Of a stretch of DNA of 64,000 bases, positions 44,951-55,281 are shown piece by piece. The translations under genes and the position numbers were made by a program. The notes under the pieces were generated by a model, which ran no database searches, was not told where the DNA came from, and worked only from the letters and a program-made list of their open reading frames with translations. The stretch's first letter is position 1. The number at the start of each line of letters is the position of its first letter. This stretch comes from an uncultured Christensenella sp. (GTDB taxonomy: Bacteria > Bacillota > Clostridia > Christensenellales > UBA3700), in assembly GCA_910577845.1 (NCBI GenBank), contig CAJTNA010000001.1, positions 62,001 through 126,000 of the forward strand. The letters are read 5' to 3'.

Positions 44951-47900
44951 TTAAACAAGTTTATAGTTTTCCTCACCTATAATACCCTCAAGCTCACTAA
45001 ACAATGCATTAGTATCTTGAACTCTAACGCCACTATTTAAAGCCTGACCTTGATATTTAAGTATTGCGGGTATCATACCTGGATAAGCCTTTAAAATGCT
45101 TAAAACGTTATTTAAAGTGCTTTCAGTATTATCCGCAATATTAATATACAATTTAGATTTTGTAGATTTCTTTTCTAGCTGTGGTGCATTTTCCTCGTCA
45201 AGTAACCATTCTTTAACACCTTTAGCCACAATTTGTGACCTACCAGAAACTTGCAACTCACCCTCAACTTTGATAATCTTATCTTTAACAAGAATATGTC
45301 TGTACTTGTCAAAAGAAGATGGAAAAAATACAACATCAATTGAACTATGCAAATCCTCTAGTCTTACCATAGCCATAGATTTGTTTGACTTGGTAACTCT
45401 TATCCTTACATCAGTAATCATACCGCCTAAGCTGACATATTGTTTATCGTAATCTTTAATCAAAGATAACAAGTCAGTATCCTCAGCCTCGTCTTCCATA
45501 TCATCTGAACTTTCCCTTTCTGCGTCCAAAATTGGTTTTATATCGTGTAAGGTAAAGCTCTCATTTGCGTATTTACCTCTGTATTCGTCAAGTGGGTGTC
45601 CAGATAAATAAATATTTAACATATCTTTCTCATTAGATAAAATATCATTTTTTGGATACTCATTAATCTTAACCATTTTATGCAAAGGAGCTTGTTGGTC
45701 ACTAAATAAATCGTCAAACAAGGTCATTTGTCCAGTACTTGTTATTGCTTTATCGTGATTGCTCAAGTTGATTATCGGCTCATAATTTACAATTAAAGTA
45801 GCTCTAGTTTCACCAAAGCAATCTAAAGCACCAGCTTTTATTAATGATTCAAGCATACGTTTATTAAGGGCAGTTTTATCTGCTCTTTTGATTAAGTCCT
45901 CTAAATTTAAAAACTTACCATTCTTTTCACGTTCCGCAACAATGCTTGATATCGCACTTTCGCCAACATTTTTAATGCCCATTAAGCCATATCTTAAACC
46001 ACCATTTTCGCACTTAAAATATACATCAGATACGTTAATATCTGGCGGATAAATTGTTACACCACTACCACGCAAATATTCCACATACTTTGCAATTTCA
46101 TCTTGGTTTGTAATTCTGTTATTAATTACTGCCGCAATAAACTGTACAGGATAATACCTCTTTAAATAAGCAGTTTCATACGCACATACAGCATAAGCCG
46201 CAGCGTGAGATTTGTTAAAAGCATAAGAAGCAAAACTCATCATATTGTCAAATATGGCATTTGCAACTTTCTCATCAACACCACGTTTAATACAACCATC
46301 AACCGCTTTTTGTGCTGGCTCAACCAAATCGCCTTTATCATTGTACACAGCTTCTTTTGCTGGTGCACCATTTATAAAGTAATCTCTTTCTTTTGCTAAA
46401 ACATCAGCTTTTTTCTTTGCCATTGCACGGCGAACTAAATCCGCTCTACCATAAGTATAACCAGCCAAAACTTGTACAACTTGCATAACTTGCTCTTGAT
46501 ACACAAGGCAACCATATGTCATATTTAAAATTGGCTCAAGCAATGGATGCATATAGCTAATTTTTTGTGGATTATTTTTACTATCAATATAAGTTGGTAT
46601 ACTATCCATTGGACCTGGTCTATATAATGAAATGCCCGCTATTATATCCTCGAGTGATTTTGGTAAAAGTTGTTTCATAAACTTTTTCATACCTGGTGAC
46701 TCTAGTTGGAACACTGCGTCTGTTTCACCAGAACCTAAAAGTTCGTATACCTTAGGGTCATCATAACCTAATTTTTCAAAATCAACATCATTACCCGTTG
46801 TTTCCATTATATATTGCTTTGCTTTTTTGATATCTGTCAAAGTCCTTAAGCCCAAAAAGTCCATTTTAAGCATTCCAACTTCCTCAACCTCTTCCTTTTG
46901 AAATTGAGTTGTAACATCGTCACCACTTTTTTGCAAAGGTACAAAGTCGGATATAACCTCTTTACAAATAACCACCCCCGCTGCGTGCTTTGAACACTGA
47001 CGAGGCATACCCTCAAGTTGCATTGCAATATCAAGCACTTTACGCATTTGAGGATTATTATTGTAAGCATCAAGCACCTCAGGTATAATCTCGTCTTGTG
47101 ATTTACCTAGTCCTAACAAATTTTCAAGTTTAATTTTACCACCAGGTATTAACTTTGTTAAAGCATTTACCTCGGCAAGTGGAATATTATACACACGTGC
47201 AACGTCTTTAATGGCATTTTTAGTAGCCATAGTACCAAGTGCTAAAATTTGACAAACTTTTTCTGCTCCATATTTTTCAATTACGTAATCAATAACTTGT
47301 CCACGTCCATCAACGCAAAAGTCGATATCAAAATCAGGGTTTGATACACGCTCAGGATTCAAAAATCTTTCAAACAGCAAATTATACTTTAATGGATTAA
47401 CATTAGTTATACCAACCGCATAAGCAATAATACTACCTACACCACTACCACGTCCAGCACCAACTGGGATATTGTGATTTCTTGCATAGAAAATAAAGTC
47501 CCACACAATCAAATAATACTCTGCAAAACCCATTTTAATAATAATATCAAGTTCATATTCAGCTCTTTCTTTTATCTCATCAGTAATTACGCCATATCTC
47601 TTTACTAAGCCCTCATATGCTAAGGAACGCAAAAATTCTGCTGGAGTTTGTCCATTCTCAGGTGTGTAAGGTGGCATTAAATCTTTCTTTTCAATTCTTA
47701 CGTGACATTTTTCTGCAATTTCAAAAGGTGTTTCCAAAGCTTCTGGACACCAACTGAACAACTCAAACATTTCTTCATAAGTCTTTAAATAAAACTCGTC
47801 AGAGGAAAATTTCATTCTTTTTGGGTCATCAATTGTCTTTCTTGTCTGTACGCAAAGTAATACATCGTGTGCTTCGGCATCTTTCTTTTCCAAATAGTGA

Positions 47901-48526
47901 GCATCATTAGTTGCAACGACTTTAACGCCAATTTCCCTTGCAATTTTTACAAGTAGCGGATTACACATTTTTTCCTCTGGTATTCCGTGGTCTTGAATTT
48001 CAATATAAAAATCGTCTTTTCCAAATATATCACGCATTATTATTGCATATTCTTTGGCTTTTTCATAATTACCCTCAATTAGATATTGCGGAATTCTACC
48101 ACCAATACAAGCACTGGTAGCAATCAAACCTTTACTATGCTCTTTTAAAAAATTCAAGTCAATACGTGGTTTATAGTAAAACCCGTCTGTATACGCCAAA
48201 GAATCTAATTTTACCAAGTTTTTATATCCCTCATTATCTTTTGCAAGTAATAATAAGTGAAACATTTCCTTATTTGATTTATCGTGCATATCGTCACAAA
48301 TATACAATTCGCAACCTATAATAGGCTCAATACCCGCTTGCAAACAGGCTTTTTGGAATGTAAAAACGCCAAACATTGAGCCGTGGTCTGTAATAGCACA
48401 AGCTGGCATATTTTTTGCGACACAAGCCTCAATTAAAGGGTGTTTTTTGCCGTTAGTTATACGACAAGCACCATCTAGCAAGCTCATTTCAGTATGTACG
48501 TGTAAATGTATAAAAGGTTTTCCCAT
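44951..48526 (-). CDS. dnaE: DNA polymerase III alpha subunit (DnaE)
   Basis: 1191-aa replicative polymerase of the DnaE class. N-terminal PHP domain (HLHVHTEMSLLDG, CAITDHGSMFG), polymerase palm with PDFDIDFCVDGRG holding catalytic Asp residues near 400, beta-clamp and helix-hairpin-helix regions (about 780-900), and an OB-fold near 1000-1090. Whether this lineage also has PolC is not visible. AGGAG precedes the ATG. whiA lies upstream and the pfkA operon downstream, the standard Firmicute order. Confidence 0.97.
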   Translation of the reverse strand: MGKPFIHLHVHTEMSLLDGACRITNGKKHPLIEACVAKNMPACAITDHGSMFGVFTFQKACLQAGIEPIIGCELYICDDMHDKSNKEMFHLLLLAKDNEGYKNLVKLDSLAYTDGFYYKPRIDLNFLKEHSKGLIATSACIGGRIPQYLIEGNYEKAKEYAIIMRDIFGKDDFYIEIQDHGIPEEKMCNPLLVKIAREIGVKVVATNDAHYLEKKDAEAHDVLLCVQTRKTIDDPKRMKFSSDEFYLKTYEEMFELFSWCPEALETPFEIAEKCHVRIEKKDLMPPYTPENGQTPAEFLRSLAYEGLVKRYGVITDEIKERAEYELDIIIKMGFAEYYLIVWDFIFYARNHNIPVGAGRGSGVGSIIAYAVGITNVNPLKYNLLFERFLNPERVSNPDFDIDFCVDGRGQVIDYVIEKYGAEKVCQILALGTMATKNAIKDVARVYNIPLAEVNALTKLIPGGKIKLENLLGLGKSQDEIIPEVLDAYNNNPQMRKVLDIAMQLEGMPRQCSKHAAGVVICKEVISDFVPLQKSGDDVTTQFQKEEVEEVGMLKMDFLGLRTLTDIKKAKQYIMETTGNDVDFEKLGYDDPKVYELLGSGETDAVFQLESPGMKKFMKQLLPKSLEDIIAGISLYRPGPMDSIPTYIDSKNNPQKISYMHPLLEPILNMTYGCLVYQEQVMQVVQVLAGYTYGRADLVRRAMAKKKADVLAKERDYFINGAPAKEAVYNDKGDLVEPAQKAVDGCIKRGVDEKVANAIFDNMMSFASYAFNKSHAAAYAVCAYETAYLKRYYPVQFIAAVINNRITNQDEIAKYVEYLRGSGVTIYPPDINVSDVYFKCENGGLRYGLMGIKNVGESAISSIVAEREKNGKFLNLEDLIKRADKTALNKRMLESLIKAGALDCFGETRATLIVNYEPIINLSNHDKAITSTGQMTLFDDLFSDQQAPLHKMVKINEYPKNDILSNEKDMLNIYLSGHPLDEYRGKYANESFTLHDIKPILDAERESSDDMEDEAEDTDLLSLIKDYDKQYVSLGGMITDVRIRVTKSNKSMAMVRLEDLHSSIDVVFFPSSFDKYRHILVKDKIIKVEGELQVSGRSQIVAKGVKEWLLDEENAPQLEKKSTKSKLYINIADNTESTLNNVLSILKAYPGMIPAILKYQGQALNSGVRVQDTNALFSELEGIIGEENYKLV

Positions 48527-48642
48527 AATACTCCTAATTTGTCTGTTGTAATTTTTAATTTGTAACTTTTATCAAATAATTTTATAATTTAATAAAATAA
48601 TCTTTATAAAATCATAATGCCATTTTTTAAATTAATTTTAAC

Positions 48643-49608
48643 CTATTTGTTTAACGAATTAGCAATTTCCATAATTTTTCTAAATCTATGGTTTATACCG
48701 CTTTTTGATATTCCACCACCAACTAATTCCGCAATTTGGTCCAAAGTTAAGTCTGGGTTATCAAGCCTTATTTTTGCAAGTTCTCTCAACTTATCACTTA
48801 ACTTGTCCAGTCCAATTTTTTCATCAATCGCCTTTATAGCCAAATATTGCTTTTGACCAGCCATAACAGATTTATCTATGTTGGCGATAACGCAGTTTCT
48901 TTCACGATTAGTCTTGTTACGTACAGACCTGCTCACAATTATATTATTAAGTTCAAGCACAGCATTACTACCGCCAAAATATGCCATAAAATCACTTATC
49001 ATTTCACTCTCACGCAAATATAAGTAAAAACTCTCATTTCTTTCTATTTTTTTAAGCAGTATATCAAATTGAGCAAAATATTCCATTACTTCATAAGCAA
49101 TATTTTCACTATTAAATTTCATTTCTAATGAATAACTGCCCTCATAAATATCACTATCAATTTTTGATGGAACTGGTACTGTTATATTCACACTACTCAC
49201 AGCAATGCCAAGCATAAATGCCTTAAGCTCTATATCATCAAAGTTATTATCATAAATGCTGTCTAAAAAACTAACCGCGCTATCACCCTCATACTGAATC
49301 AAGCCAGTATCTCTAGCTACTATTTGAGTAATTTGTTGTGGCAATTCCAAAGTGTAAATAGTCTTTTTCAAATTTCCGTCATTGTATACTTTAATATTTA
49401 ACTCTGTATCATACAAATTCTTTAATTCGTCAGCCAATCTCAAAATAAGCTCATATAACTCACATTCAACTTGAATATTCAAAACTTTTTTTGAGATATG
49501 CAAACTGCCACTTTGTCTCAAAACAGCCGATAAAAAGGCAATTTTTTGATTTTTACTATTCAAACTATTATTTAAAATTTCTTTTTTAAAATCTGTGCTA
49601 AAACTCAT
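48643..49608 (-). CDS. whiA: WhiA, DNA-binding protein
   Basis: 321 aa. N-terminal LAGLIDADG-homing-endonuclease-like domain lacking nuclease residues, and a C-terminal helix-turn-helix with LTLDQIAELVGGGISKSG. In Firmicutes it influences cell division and chromosome segregation. AGGT lies before the ATG. Starts three bases after the PHP gene. In most Clostridia rapZ and yvcK stand between the PHP gene and whiA; they are absent here. Confidence 0.96.
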   Translation of the reverse strand: MSFSTDFKKEILNNSLNSKNQKIAFLSAVLRQSGSLHISKKVLNIQVECELYELILRLADELKNLYDTELNIKVYNDGNLKKTIYTLELPQQITQIVARDTGLIQYEGDSAVSFLDSIYDNNFDDIELKAFMLGIAVSSVNITVPVPSKIDSDIYEGSYSLEMKFNSENIAYEVMEYFAQFDILLKKIERNESFYLYLRESEMISDFMAYFGGSNAVLELNNIIVSRSVRNKTNRERNCVIANIDKSVMAGQKQYLAIKAIDEKIGLDKLSDKLRELAKIRLDNPDLTLDQIAELVGGGISKSGINHRFRKIMEIANSLNK

Positions 49609-49611
49609 TAT

Positions 49612-50385
49612 TTACCTACTTTTGAATTTAAAATCACAAAATTCACTATTAATAATTCGTTTAGGGTCAACATTGTATTTATCAATAATTGCAAGTGCTT
49701 TATCAATATTTCCTACACTTTCTGGCTTATGTGCATCACTATTTAAAGTTAGCATAGCATTTGACCCAAACAAAGCTTCGTAATCTTCTTCTGTGCAATC
49801 GCTATGACGTGAAGATACTTCTATTGCTACCCCATAATCAAAACAAGCTTTTGCAACCTCTTTTATATCAACTTTCAAATGATAGTTAATGTGTGAAATG
49901 ATATCAATAGGTTTAGACTTAATCAAATTTACATATGCCTTAGTATTCTTTGCAATCTGTTCTTTTGTAGGTTGATAAATCAATTTTGAATAACTATTGT
50001 AAAAAATATCAAAATAATCACTCACCTTATCCGCCCATACTGGTTTGTGGAACCCACACAAAACAATGTCAAAATTACGCTCAAATCCACTTGTAATATC
50101 ATAACCACCACCAATTCCAGTAATATTTGACTCAACACCAAAAAGTATCTGAAAATCGGGGTGTTTTTGTCTAATAAGTTCAATTTCGGTTTTTTGTTGT
50201 AACAATTTTTTCTCACTCACACCAAATATAAAGTGCTTGCTTCCGTGGTCAGTGATTGCAATAGTTTTAAGCCCTCTTTTAATAGCTTGTACAACATTAT
50301 CCTCTATACTACCTTTGCCGTGGCTGTAGGTAGTATGAGTATGATAGTCTGCAATTATTTTGTATTTATCATATAAATTTTCCAA
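49612..50385 (-). CDS. PHP-domain phosphoesterase
   Basis: 257 aa. Metal-site motifs of the PHP fold: DYHTHTTYS, ITDHGS, GVESNI and SDAHKPE. Related to YcdX-type and histidinol-phosphatase-like proteins; substrate unknown. The start is TTG at 50385 with GAGAGG eight bases upstream. It overlaps the end of murB by 17 bp. This PHP gene accompanies murB and whiA in many Firmicutes. Confidence 0.9.
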   Translation of the reverse strand: MENLYDKYKIIADYHTHTTYSHGKGSIEDNVVQAIKRGLKTIAITDHGSKHFIFGVSEKKLLQQKTEIELIRQKHPDFQILFGVESNITGIGGGYDITSGFERNFDIVLCGFHKPVWADKVSDYFDIFYNSYSKLIYQPTKEQIAKNTKAYVNLIKSKPIDIISHINYHLKVDIKEVAKACFDYGVAIEVSSRHSDCTEEDYEALFGSNAMLTLNSDAHKPESVGNIDKALAIIDKYNVDPKRIINSEFCDFKFKSR

Positions 50386-51250
50386 AGTATCTAACCTCTC
50401 TATCCAAATTGATATTGTATTTTTCCAAAACTTTATCGTGACACAAATTAACTAAATTTGAGTAATCACTGCTTGTAGCACCGCCACAATTAATTATAAA
50501 ATTAGCGTGCTTTTGCGATACCATTGCCCCACCAATAGATGCACCTTTTAGTCCACAATTTTCAATATAATATCCAGCACTTGTATCATTATATTTTTTA
50601 AATACAGACCCCAAAGAAATGTCATTTGGTTGGCTTTGCTTACGTTTTGTTTTAAAAAACTTAATATTGTTTGATATTAGCAAGCTATTACTCTCTTTAA
50701 GCTTAAATGTAGCGGAAAGTACAATCATTTTATTTTGCATAAAGTTACTTGTTCGATAACCAAAGCCACATTCATTGCAAGTAAGTTGCTTTATATCACC
50801 ATTGTCATAAACATTTACGCAATACAAAACATCACTAATATTATACCCAAAAGCACCACAATTCATATATACAGCACCGCCAATAGTTGACGGAATACCA
50901 CATAACCCCTCTAAACCACTAAGTCCATATTCTTTTGCGACATTACAAACTTTAGGTAACATTTCACCCGCCATAGCAGTAATAAAGCAATCTTTCACCT
51001 CAATCCCCTTAACTCCAGTAGTTAAAATTACATCATTATCAATTCCACTATCAGATATTAAACTATTCGTAGTACTGCCTAAAACTATGGCGTCATCAGT
51101 GTTTTGCAAGCAGATAATTAAGCTTTCTATGCTATTAGGTTTAATTAATCTATCAATTTTACCACCACTTTTAAAGTGACAAAATTCTCTTGCCAATTTA
51201 TTATAACATATTGTAGCTCCACTTGCAATAATTAAATCATAATTTTTCAT
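50369..51250 (-). CDS. murB: UDP-N-acetylenolpyruvoylglucosamine reductase
   Basis: FAD enzyme making UDP-MurNAc for peptidoglycan. 293 aa. FAD-binding ILGSTTNSLISD-like segment (VLGSTTNSLISD), GLEGLCGIPSTIGGAVYMN, and the substrate/active-site segment LGSVFKKY with ENCGLKGASIGGAMVS are those of type II MurB. The ATG at 51250 is chosen because GAGG precedes it; an ATG four codons upstream lies before that site. Confidence 0.95.
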   Translation of the reverse strand: MKNYDLIIASGATICYNKLAREFCHFKSGGKIDRLIKPNSIESLIICLQNTDDAIVLGSTTNSLISDSGIDNDVILTTGVKGIEVKDCFITAMAGEMLPKVCNVAKEYGLSGLEGLCGIPSTIGGAVYMNCGAFGYNISDVLYCVNVYDNGDIKQLTCNECGFGYRTSNFMQNKMIVLSATFKLKESNSLLISNNIKFFKTKRKQSQPNDISLGSVFKKYNDTSAGYYIENCGLKGASIGGAMVSQKHANFIINCGGATSSDYSNLVNLCHDKVLEKYNINLDREVRYFGKFI

Positions 51251-51332
51251 AAGCCACCTCATTTTAATATATTTTTGTTTGAAATGAGTTATGCGAAGTT
51301 AGTAATAAAATTAGCATTATAAGATTTAAAAA

Positions 51333-51362
51333 CAAAAAAAACCGCAAAAATAAATTTGCGGT
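51333..51362 (-). terminator. Aspartokinase terminator
   Basis: ACCGCAAA / TTTGCGGT stem followed by eight T residues on the minus strand, about 60 bases past the stop. Confidence 0.92.
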
Positions 51363-51423
51363 CAATTTTGTTTTATTAAATTATTAATTGATAATTGTTA
51401 CCAGAACCCGTCAAAAATCGATA

Positions 51424-52737
51424 CTATTTTATAAATTCATTATAAATGCTTTCAATAGTTTTTTCGTAATCTTGAGTATTTACACCTACAATTATATTCA
51501 TTTCTGAGCTACCTTGGTCAATCATTCTAATATTGATATTTTGTTTTGCTAAAGCATTGAATATTCTGCAAGCAGTACCTGGTTTAAATGACATATCGTG
51601 TCCAACAGTTGCTATCAAGCTAAAACCTTTAAGTAATTCGATATGGTCTGGATTGATAGTTTTTTTCAATCTGTCAATAATAACCTCTTCTTTTCCTGCA
51701 ATTTCGCTGTCACTTACAACTATACTCAAAGTATCAATACCACTTGGCATATGTTCAAATGAAACACCATAGTATTCAAATACGCTTAGAACTCTTCTTG
51801 CAAAGCCAAGTTCGCTATTCATCATTGATTTTTCAATAAATACAATGCTATAACCTTTTTTACCAGCTATGCCAGTAATTATATTTTGATTTGTGCTTTT
51901 ACGATTAGCAACAATCATTGTTCCCGGATGCGATGGTTCAAAAGTATTACGGATGTTTATTGGAATATTGTTGTATCGTACAGGGAATATTGACTCTGGG
52001 TGAAGAACGTTTGCCCCCATATATGCAAGTTCACGTAATTCACGATAAGACAATTCTGCAATATGAGCAGGATTTTTAACTATCCTTGGGTCACAAATCA
52101 TAAAGCCATTAACATCTGTCCAGTTTTCATAAACAACAGCATTAGTAGCCCTTGCAATGATTGCACCAGTTATATCAGAACCACCTCTTGAAAAAGTCTT
52201 TATATTTCCGTTTACATCAGAACCATAGAAACCTGGAATAACTGCTCTATCAATATCTTTTAACTTTTGGCGAGTTAATTCGTTTGTTGTTTCTGCATCA
52301 AAATCACCATTGCTGTTAAATTTTATTAAATCTTTTGGGTCAATAAATGGCACATTCAATCTTTTAGCCATTATAATACCGCCAAGATATTCACCACGAG
52401 ACGCTGCATAATCACTTGAACGATATTTAATAATACCATCATATACTTCGTCTAAGTACTTGTTAATATCAATGTCAAGTTTTAAATCCTTAACAATTTC
52501 AACATATCTTTCACGAATTTGGGCAAATGTGTCCTTACATTCACCATTAAGCTCAACTTCGTGATAGCAAGCATATAGCATATCAGTTATTTTTCTGTCA
52601 TTGCTATTTCTTTTGCCTGGTGCAGAAACTATAACATAGCGTCTTTCTTTATCACTTTGGATAATACTAGCGATATTGTTAATATTATCACTATTTGCCA
52701 TTGAAGTACCACCAAATTTACAAACTTTAGTATTCAT
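51424..52737 (-). CDS. lysC: Aspartate kinase
   Basis: 437 aa; phosphorylates aspartate at the entry to the lysine, threonine, methionine and diaminopimelate pathways. KFGGTSMANSDNI at the N-terminus binds ATP; FSRGGSDITGAI and NWTDVNGFMICDPR form the aspartate site. Two C-terminal ACT domains (about 300-437) indicate feedback control. No homoserine dehydrogenase is fused. GGAG stands before the ATG. Single gene. Which end product inhibits it is not predictable. Confidence 0.93.
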   Translation of the reverse strand: MNTKVCKFGGTSMANSDNINNIASIIQSDKERRYVIVSAPGKRNSNDRKITDMLYACYHEVELNGECKDTFAQIRERYVEIVKDLKLDIDINKYLDEVYDGIIKYRSSDYAASRGEYLGGIIMAKRLNVPFIDPKDLIKFNSNGDFDAETTNELTRQKLKDIDRAVIPGFYGSDVNGNIKTFSRGGSDITGAIIARATNAVVYENWTDVNGFMICDPRIVKNPAHIAELSYRELRELAYMGANVLHPESIFPVRYNNIPINIRNTFEPSHPGTMIVANRKSTNQNIITGIAGKKGYSIVFIEKSMMNSELGFARRVLSVFEYYGVSFEHMPSGIDTLSIVVSDSEIAGKEEVIIDRLKKTINPDHIELLKGFSLIATVGHDMSFKPGTACRIFNALAKQNINIRMIDQGSSEMNIIVGVNTQDYEKTIESIYNEFIK

Positions 52738-54053
52738 AATATATCTCCAAAATTATAATTAATTTATACAATTTCCGCAATTACTTCGGATAATCACTTA
52801 GGTTATTAATGCAAATATTACAGCATATTTTTTATCTTGCTGTAATAATTCAAAATAATAAACAAAATTTAAATACAAGAAGTAATTTTATAAAGCATTA
52901 TAATTTTATTTTTTGCTAAAAATACACTTGCTTACAAATACTTCAAGATTGAATTAGCGTATGCACTCAAAAAATGTTTATAAACTTTTTTAAACGCTTA
53001 CGATTAATGCAAATTATGCCAAATGTTGATTGCGTATTTGTTTATATCGCAAATAATTGTACCAATTTAATAAAAAGTTGTCAAGAAAATAACACGATTT
53101 TATTGCAGAATGGCAATATTTTTTTTATAAATAGCATATTTTAATGCAAAAAATGCAAATTTTAACAAAAAATTATAAAAATAAATTCCCAAAAAATAAC
53201 CAAACATTAAATTTTACCAAATAAAAATGAAGCTAAGAAAGCTTATAAATCTAAATAAAAAATTAAATACTATAAAAATTTTAATACAACTAAAACTTAC
53301 TTTTTTTGCTTGTTAGTTATTTTTCCAATTATTTTATTAATTATAAGCTTTGATTTATAAAACTAATTGAATATTAAAATTATTTGATGTACAAAGGTTT
53401 CTTACATAATTAAATTGATTAAAAAAACCTAAAAAATATTATATTGAAAGCAATGATATTAATTAACCACTATATTAATTTTCAAATATTAAAAACAAAC
53501 TTTGTTTACTTTTCATTATCTTATTGCACATAAAATATTTTTTTTAAAAAATTTAATTTCTTTAAAATTTATTATAGCTATATTAAATTCAATTATTATA
53601 TTTTTTTACAATGATACAAAATGCTATTAAAAATTAATATGACAATGTGCAAAATTATATCAACTACTAAGCCAATAACAAATAACATCAATTAAAAGAG
53701 ACATCAGCATAATCTAAAGCTACACTCTTAATTTCTACAAATTAAACTTAACTTTTTTGAATAAAAATATTAAACACTTAAAAAAATAAATTTATTGCTT
53801 TTATCAAATTACTTTAGATAAAAATAATTTAAAAATAAATTTTATTAAGAAAATAATTTTTCATTTAGTTTTCAAATATTCTAGCTCATATATACAATTT
53901 TTTAACATTGTAGCAGAAAAAATAAAAGCTTAAATATTATATTTATAGAATAAACTTTTTTATGTGATATAAATATAAAAATCTTAAATATCTAGCTTTA
54001 ACAAAATATTACGCAGTAAAAGCCACATTTTATAACGACATTAAAATTTATGA
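52738..54053. other. Long AT-rich region without recognised genes
   Basis: 1.3 kb between aspartokinase and the DUF1015 gene. A 10-bp hairpin TATTACAGCA / TGCTGTAATA (52816-52847) lies about 80 bases upstream of aspartokinase; it lacks a good U-run and no lysine riboswitch core is visible. From 53100 on, composition is near 85% A+T with many short palindromes and no frame longer than 60 codons. No tRNA, repeat array or known RNA was recognised; it may be decayed coding DNA. Confidence 0.5.
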
Positions 54054-55280
54054 CTAAGCCTTTATTTTCTTTCCTTCAAGATAATATCTTTTATCTTCTG
54101 CATTGCCCATTGAAAAAGATTTTCTTGGCAATGCACCACGTCTAAAACAATAATCAAACAAGCCGTCTTTACTAATTGTTGGCATAAATATTCCAACAGC
54201 ATTATGTCTTTTTGTAAGTTCAATCAAACTATTATCACCATGGATATAATCTTCTACAATATTTTGATGTTTTGTTTTATAACTATCAATAAAATCTTGA
54301 ATATCTTTTATTGCATCACTTGGATTTGATGGCACATTAACTGAATAAGTTTCACCATTAAAAATTGCCTTGATTTGACTACTTCCGCTCATTTCTTCAC
54401 AAAAACTTTTTATAAAGTCATTATCTGCCCCTATTAATAGTCTATGTATTGGTTCAAATTCTAGTGAATCATCATAAATATTTACAAGCTCAACTAATGA
54501 ATATCTTGCTGGGTGATTAATTCTTTCTTCTTCTGTCAAATTATGTTTTATTAAATTCCAACATTCCTTTGCAGTAGCTAAAGAGTGATTGCCATCACCA
54601 ACTATAAAAGCAATATTGCCATCTTGGTTATATTTTTGTTTTATTAATGAATTATCAGTAAGGCCATTTAATTTTTGAACTAATTTGTCACTATCTGCTA
54701 CTTTAAAGCCCTTTAAGTGCCCACCATTCATATTTAAATCAAAATCATAAACAATTTCAAATTTATCACGTTGCTCATATAATTTTTGAATAAACTCACC
54801 ATTTTTATCATCAATAAGCATCATAATATGAGGGAATTCAATTGGTGCATTTTTTCTTATTTCAATTCTTGCTGGCAATCTTGATGTAACAGTTTTTTCT
54901 GTTGCTTTTATGTATGCATTGTTTTTATCACTATACTCATAGCTTTCTAGGTCAATTTCAACAATTAAACCAAATCGTACCTTGCCGTTGTTCAAAGTAC
55001 GTTCAACTAAAATTACAGATTGTAACTCTTTAAAAATTTTACTATCAATATACTTTTGCATTGTGTTATTAATTTTTTTAATAGCACTATTGGTATCGTT
55101 ATTTAAATAAACCTCTGGTAAAATCAAATTTAATACAGATGGGCTGTCACCCACTTTGTCAGCAAGTTCAGCCCAATATTCTGGCTCACTAGAGAATTGG
55201 TCACACGCTATGCAAGCCCATTTATTATAATCAATTTCGCCAATTGGCAATAATACTTTAGGAACTCTAACTAAATTCAT
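54054..55280 (-). CDS. DUF1015 family protein
   Basis: 408 aa. Matches the DUF1015 pattern: VPKVLLPIGEIDYNKWACIACDQFSSE at the N-terminus in outline, VGDGNHSLATAKECW in the middle and NAVGIFMPTISKDGLFDYC near the end. The family is widespread and its biochemical role is not established; the GDGNHSLA segment is its strongest signature. The ATG at 55280 follows AGAGG; a longer frame to 55322 runs back into cdaA. It follows cdaA by one base, so is co-translated. Confidence 0.9.
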   Translation of the reverse strand: MNLVRVPKVLLPIGEIDYNKWACIACDQFSSEPEYWAELADKVGDSPSVLNLILPEVYLNNDTNSAIKKINNTMQKYIDSKIFKELQSVILVERTLNNGKVRFGLIVEIDLESYEYSDKNNAYIKATEKTVTSRLPARIEIRKNAPIEFPHIMMLIDDKNGEFIQKLYEQRDKFEIVYDFDLNMNGGHLKGFKVADSDKLVQKLNGLTDNSLIKQKYNQDGNIAFIVGDGNHSLATAKECWNLIKHNLTEEERINHPARYSLVELVNIYDDSLEFEPIHRLLIGADNDFIKSFCEEMSGSSQIKAIFNGETYSVNVPSNPSDAIKDIQDFIDSYKTKHQNIVEDYIHGDNSLIELTKRHNAVGIFMPTISKDGLFDYCFRRGALPRKSFSMGNAEDKRYYLEGKKIKA

Positions 55281-55281
55281 A

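Noticed and set aside
52741..52860. Lysine or other amino-acid riboswitch before aspartokinase
   Set aside because: Only a 10-bp hairpin without U-run is seen; no conserved lysine-riboswitch core.
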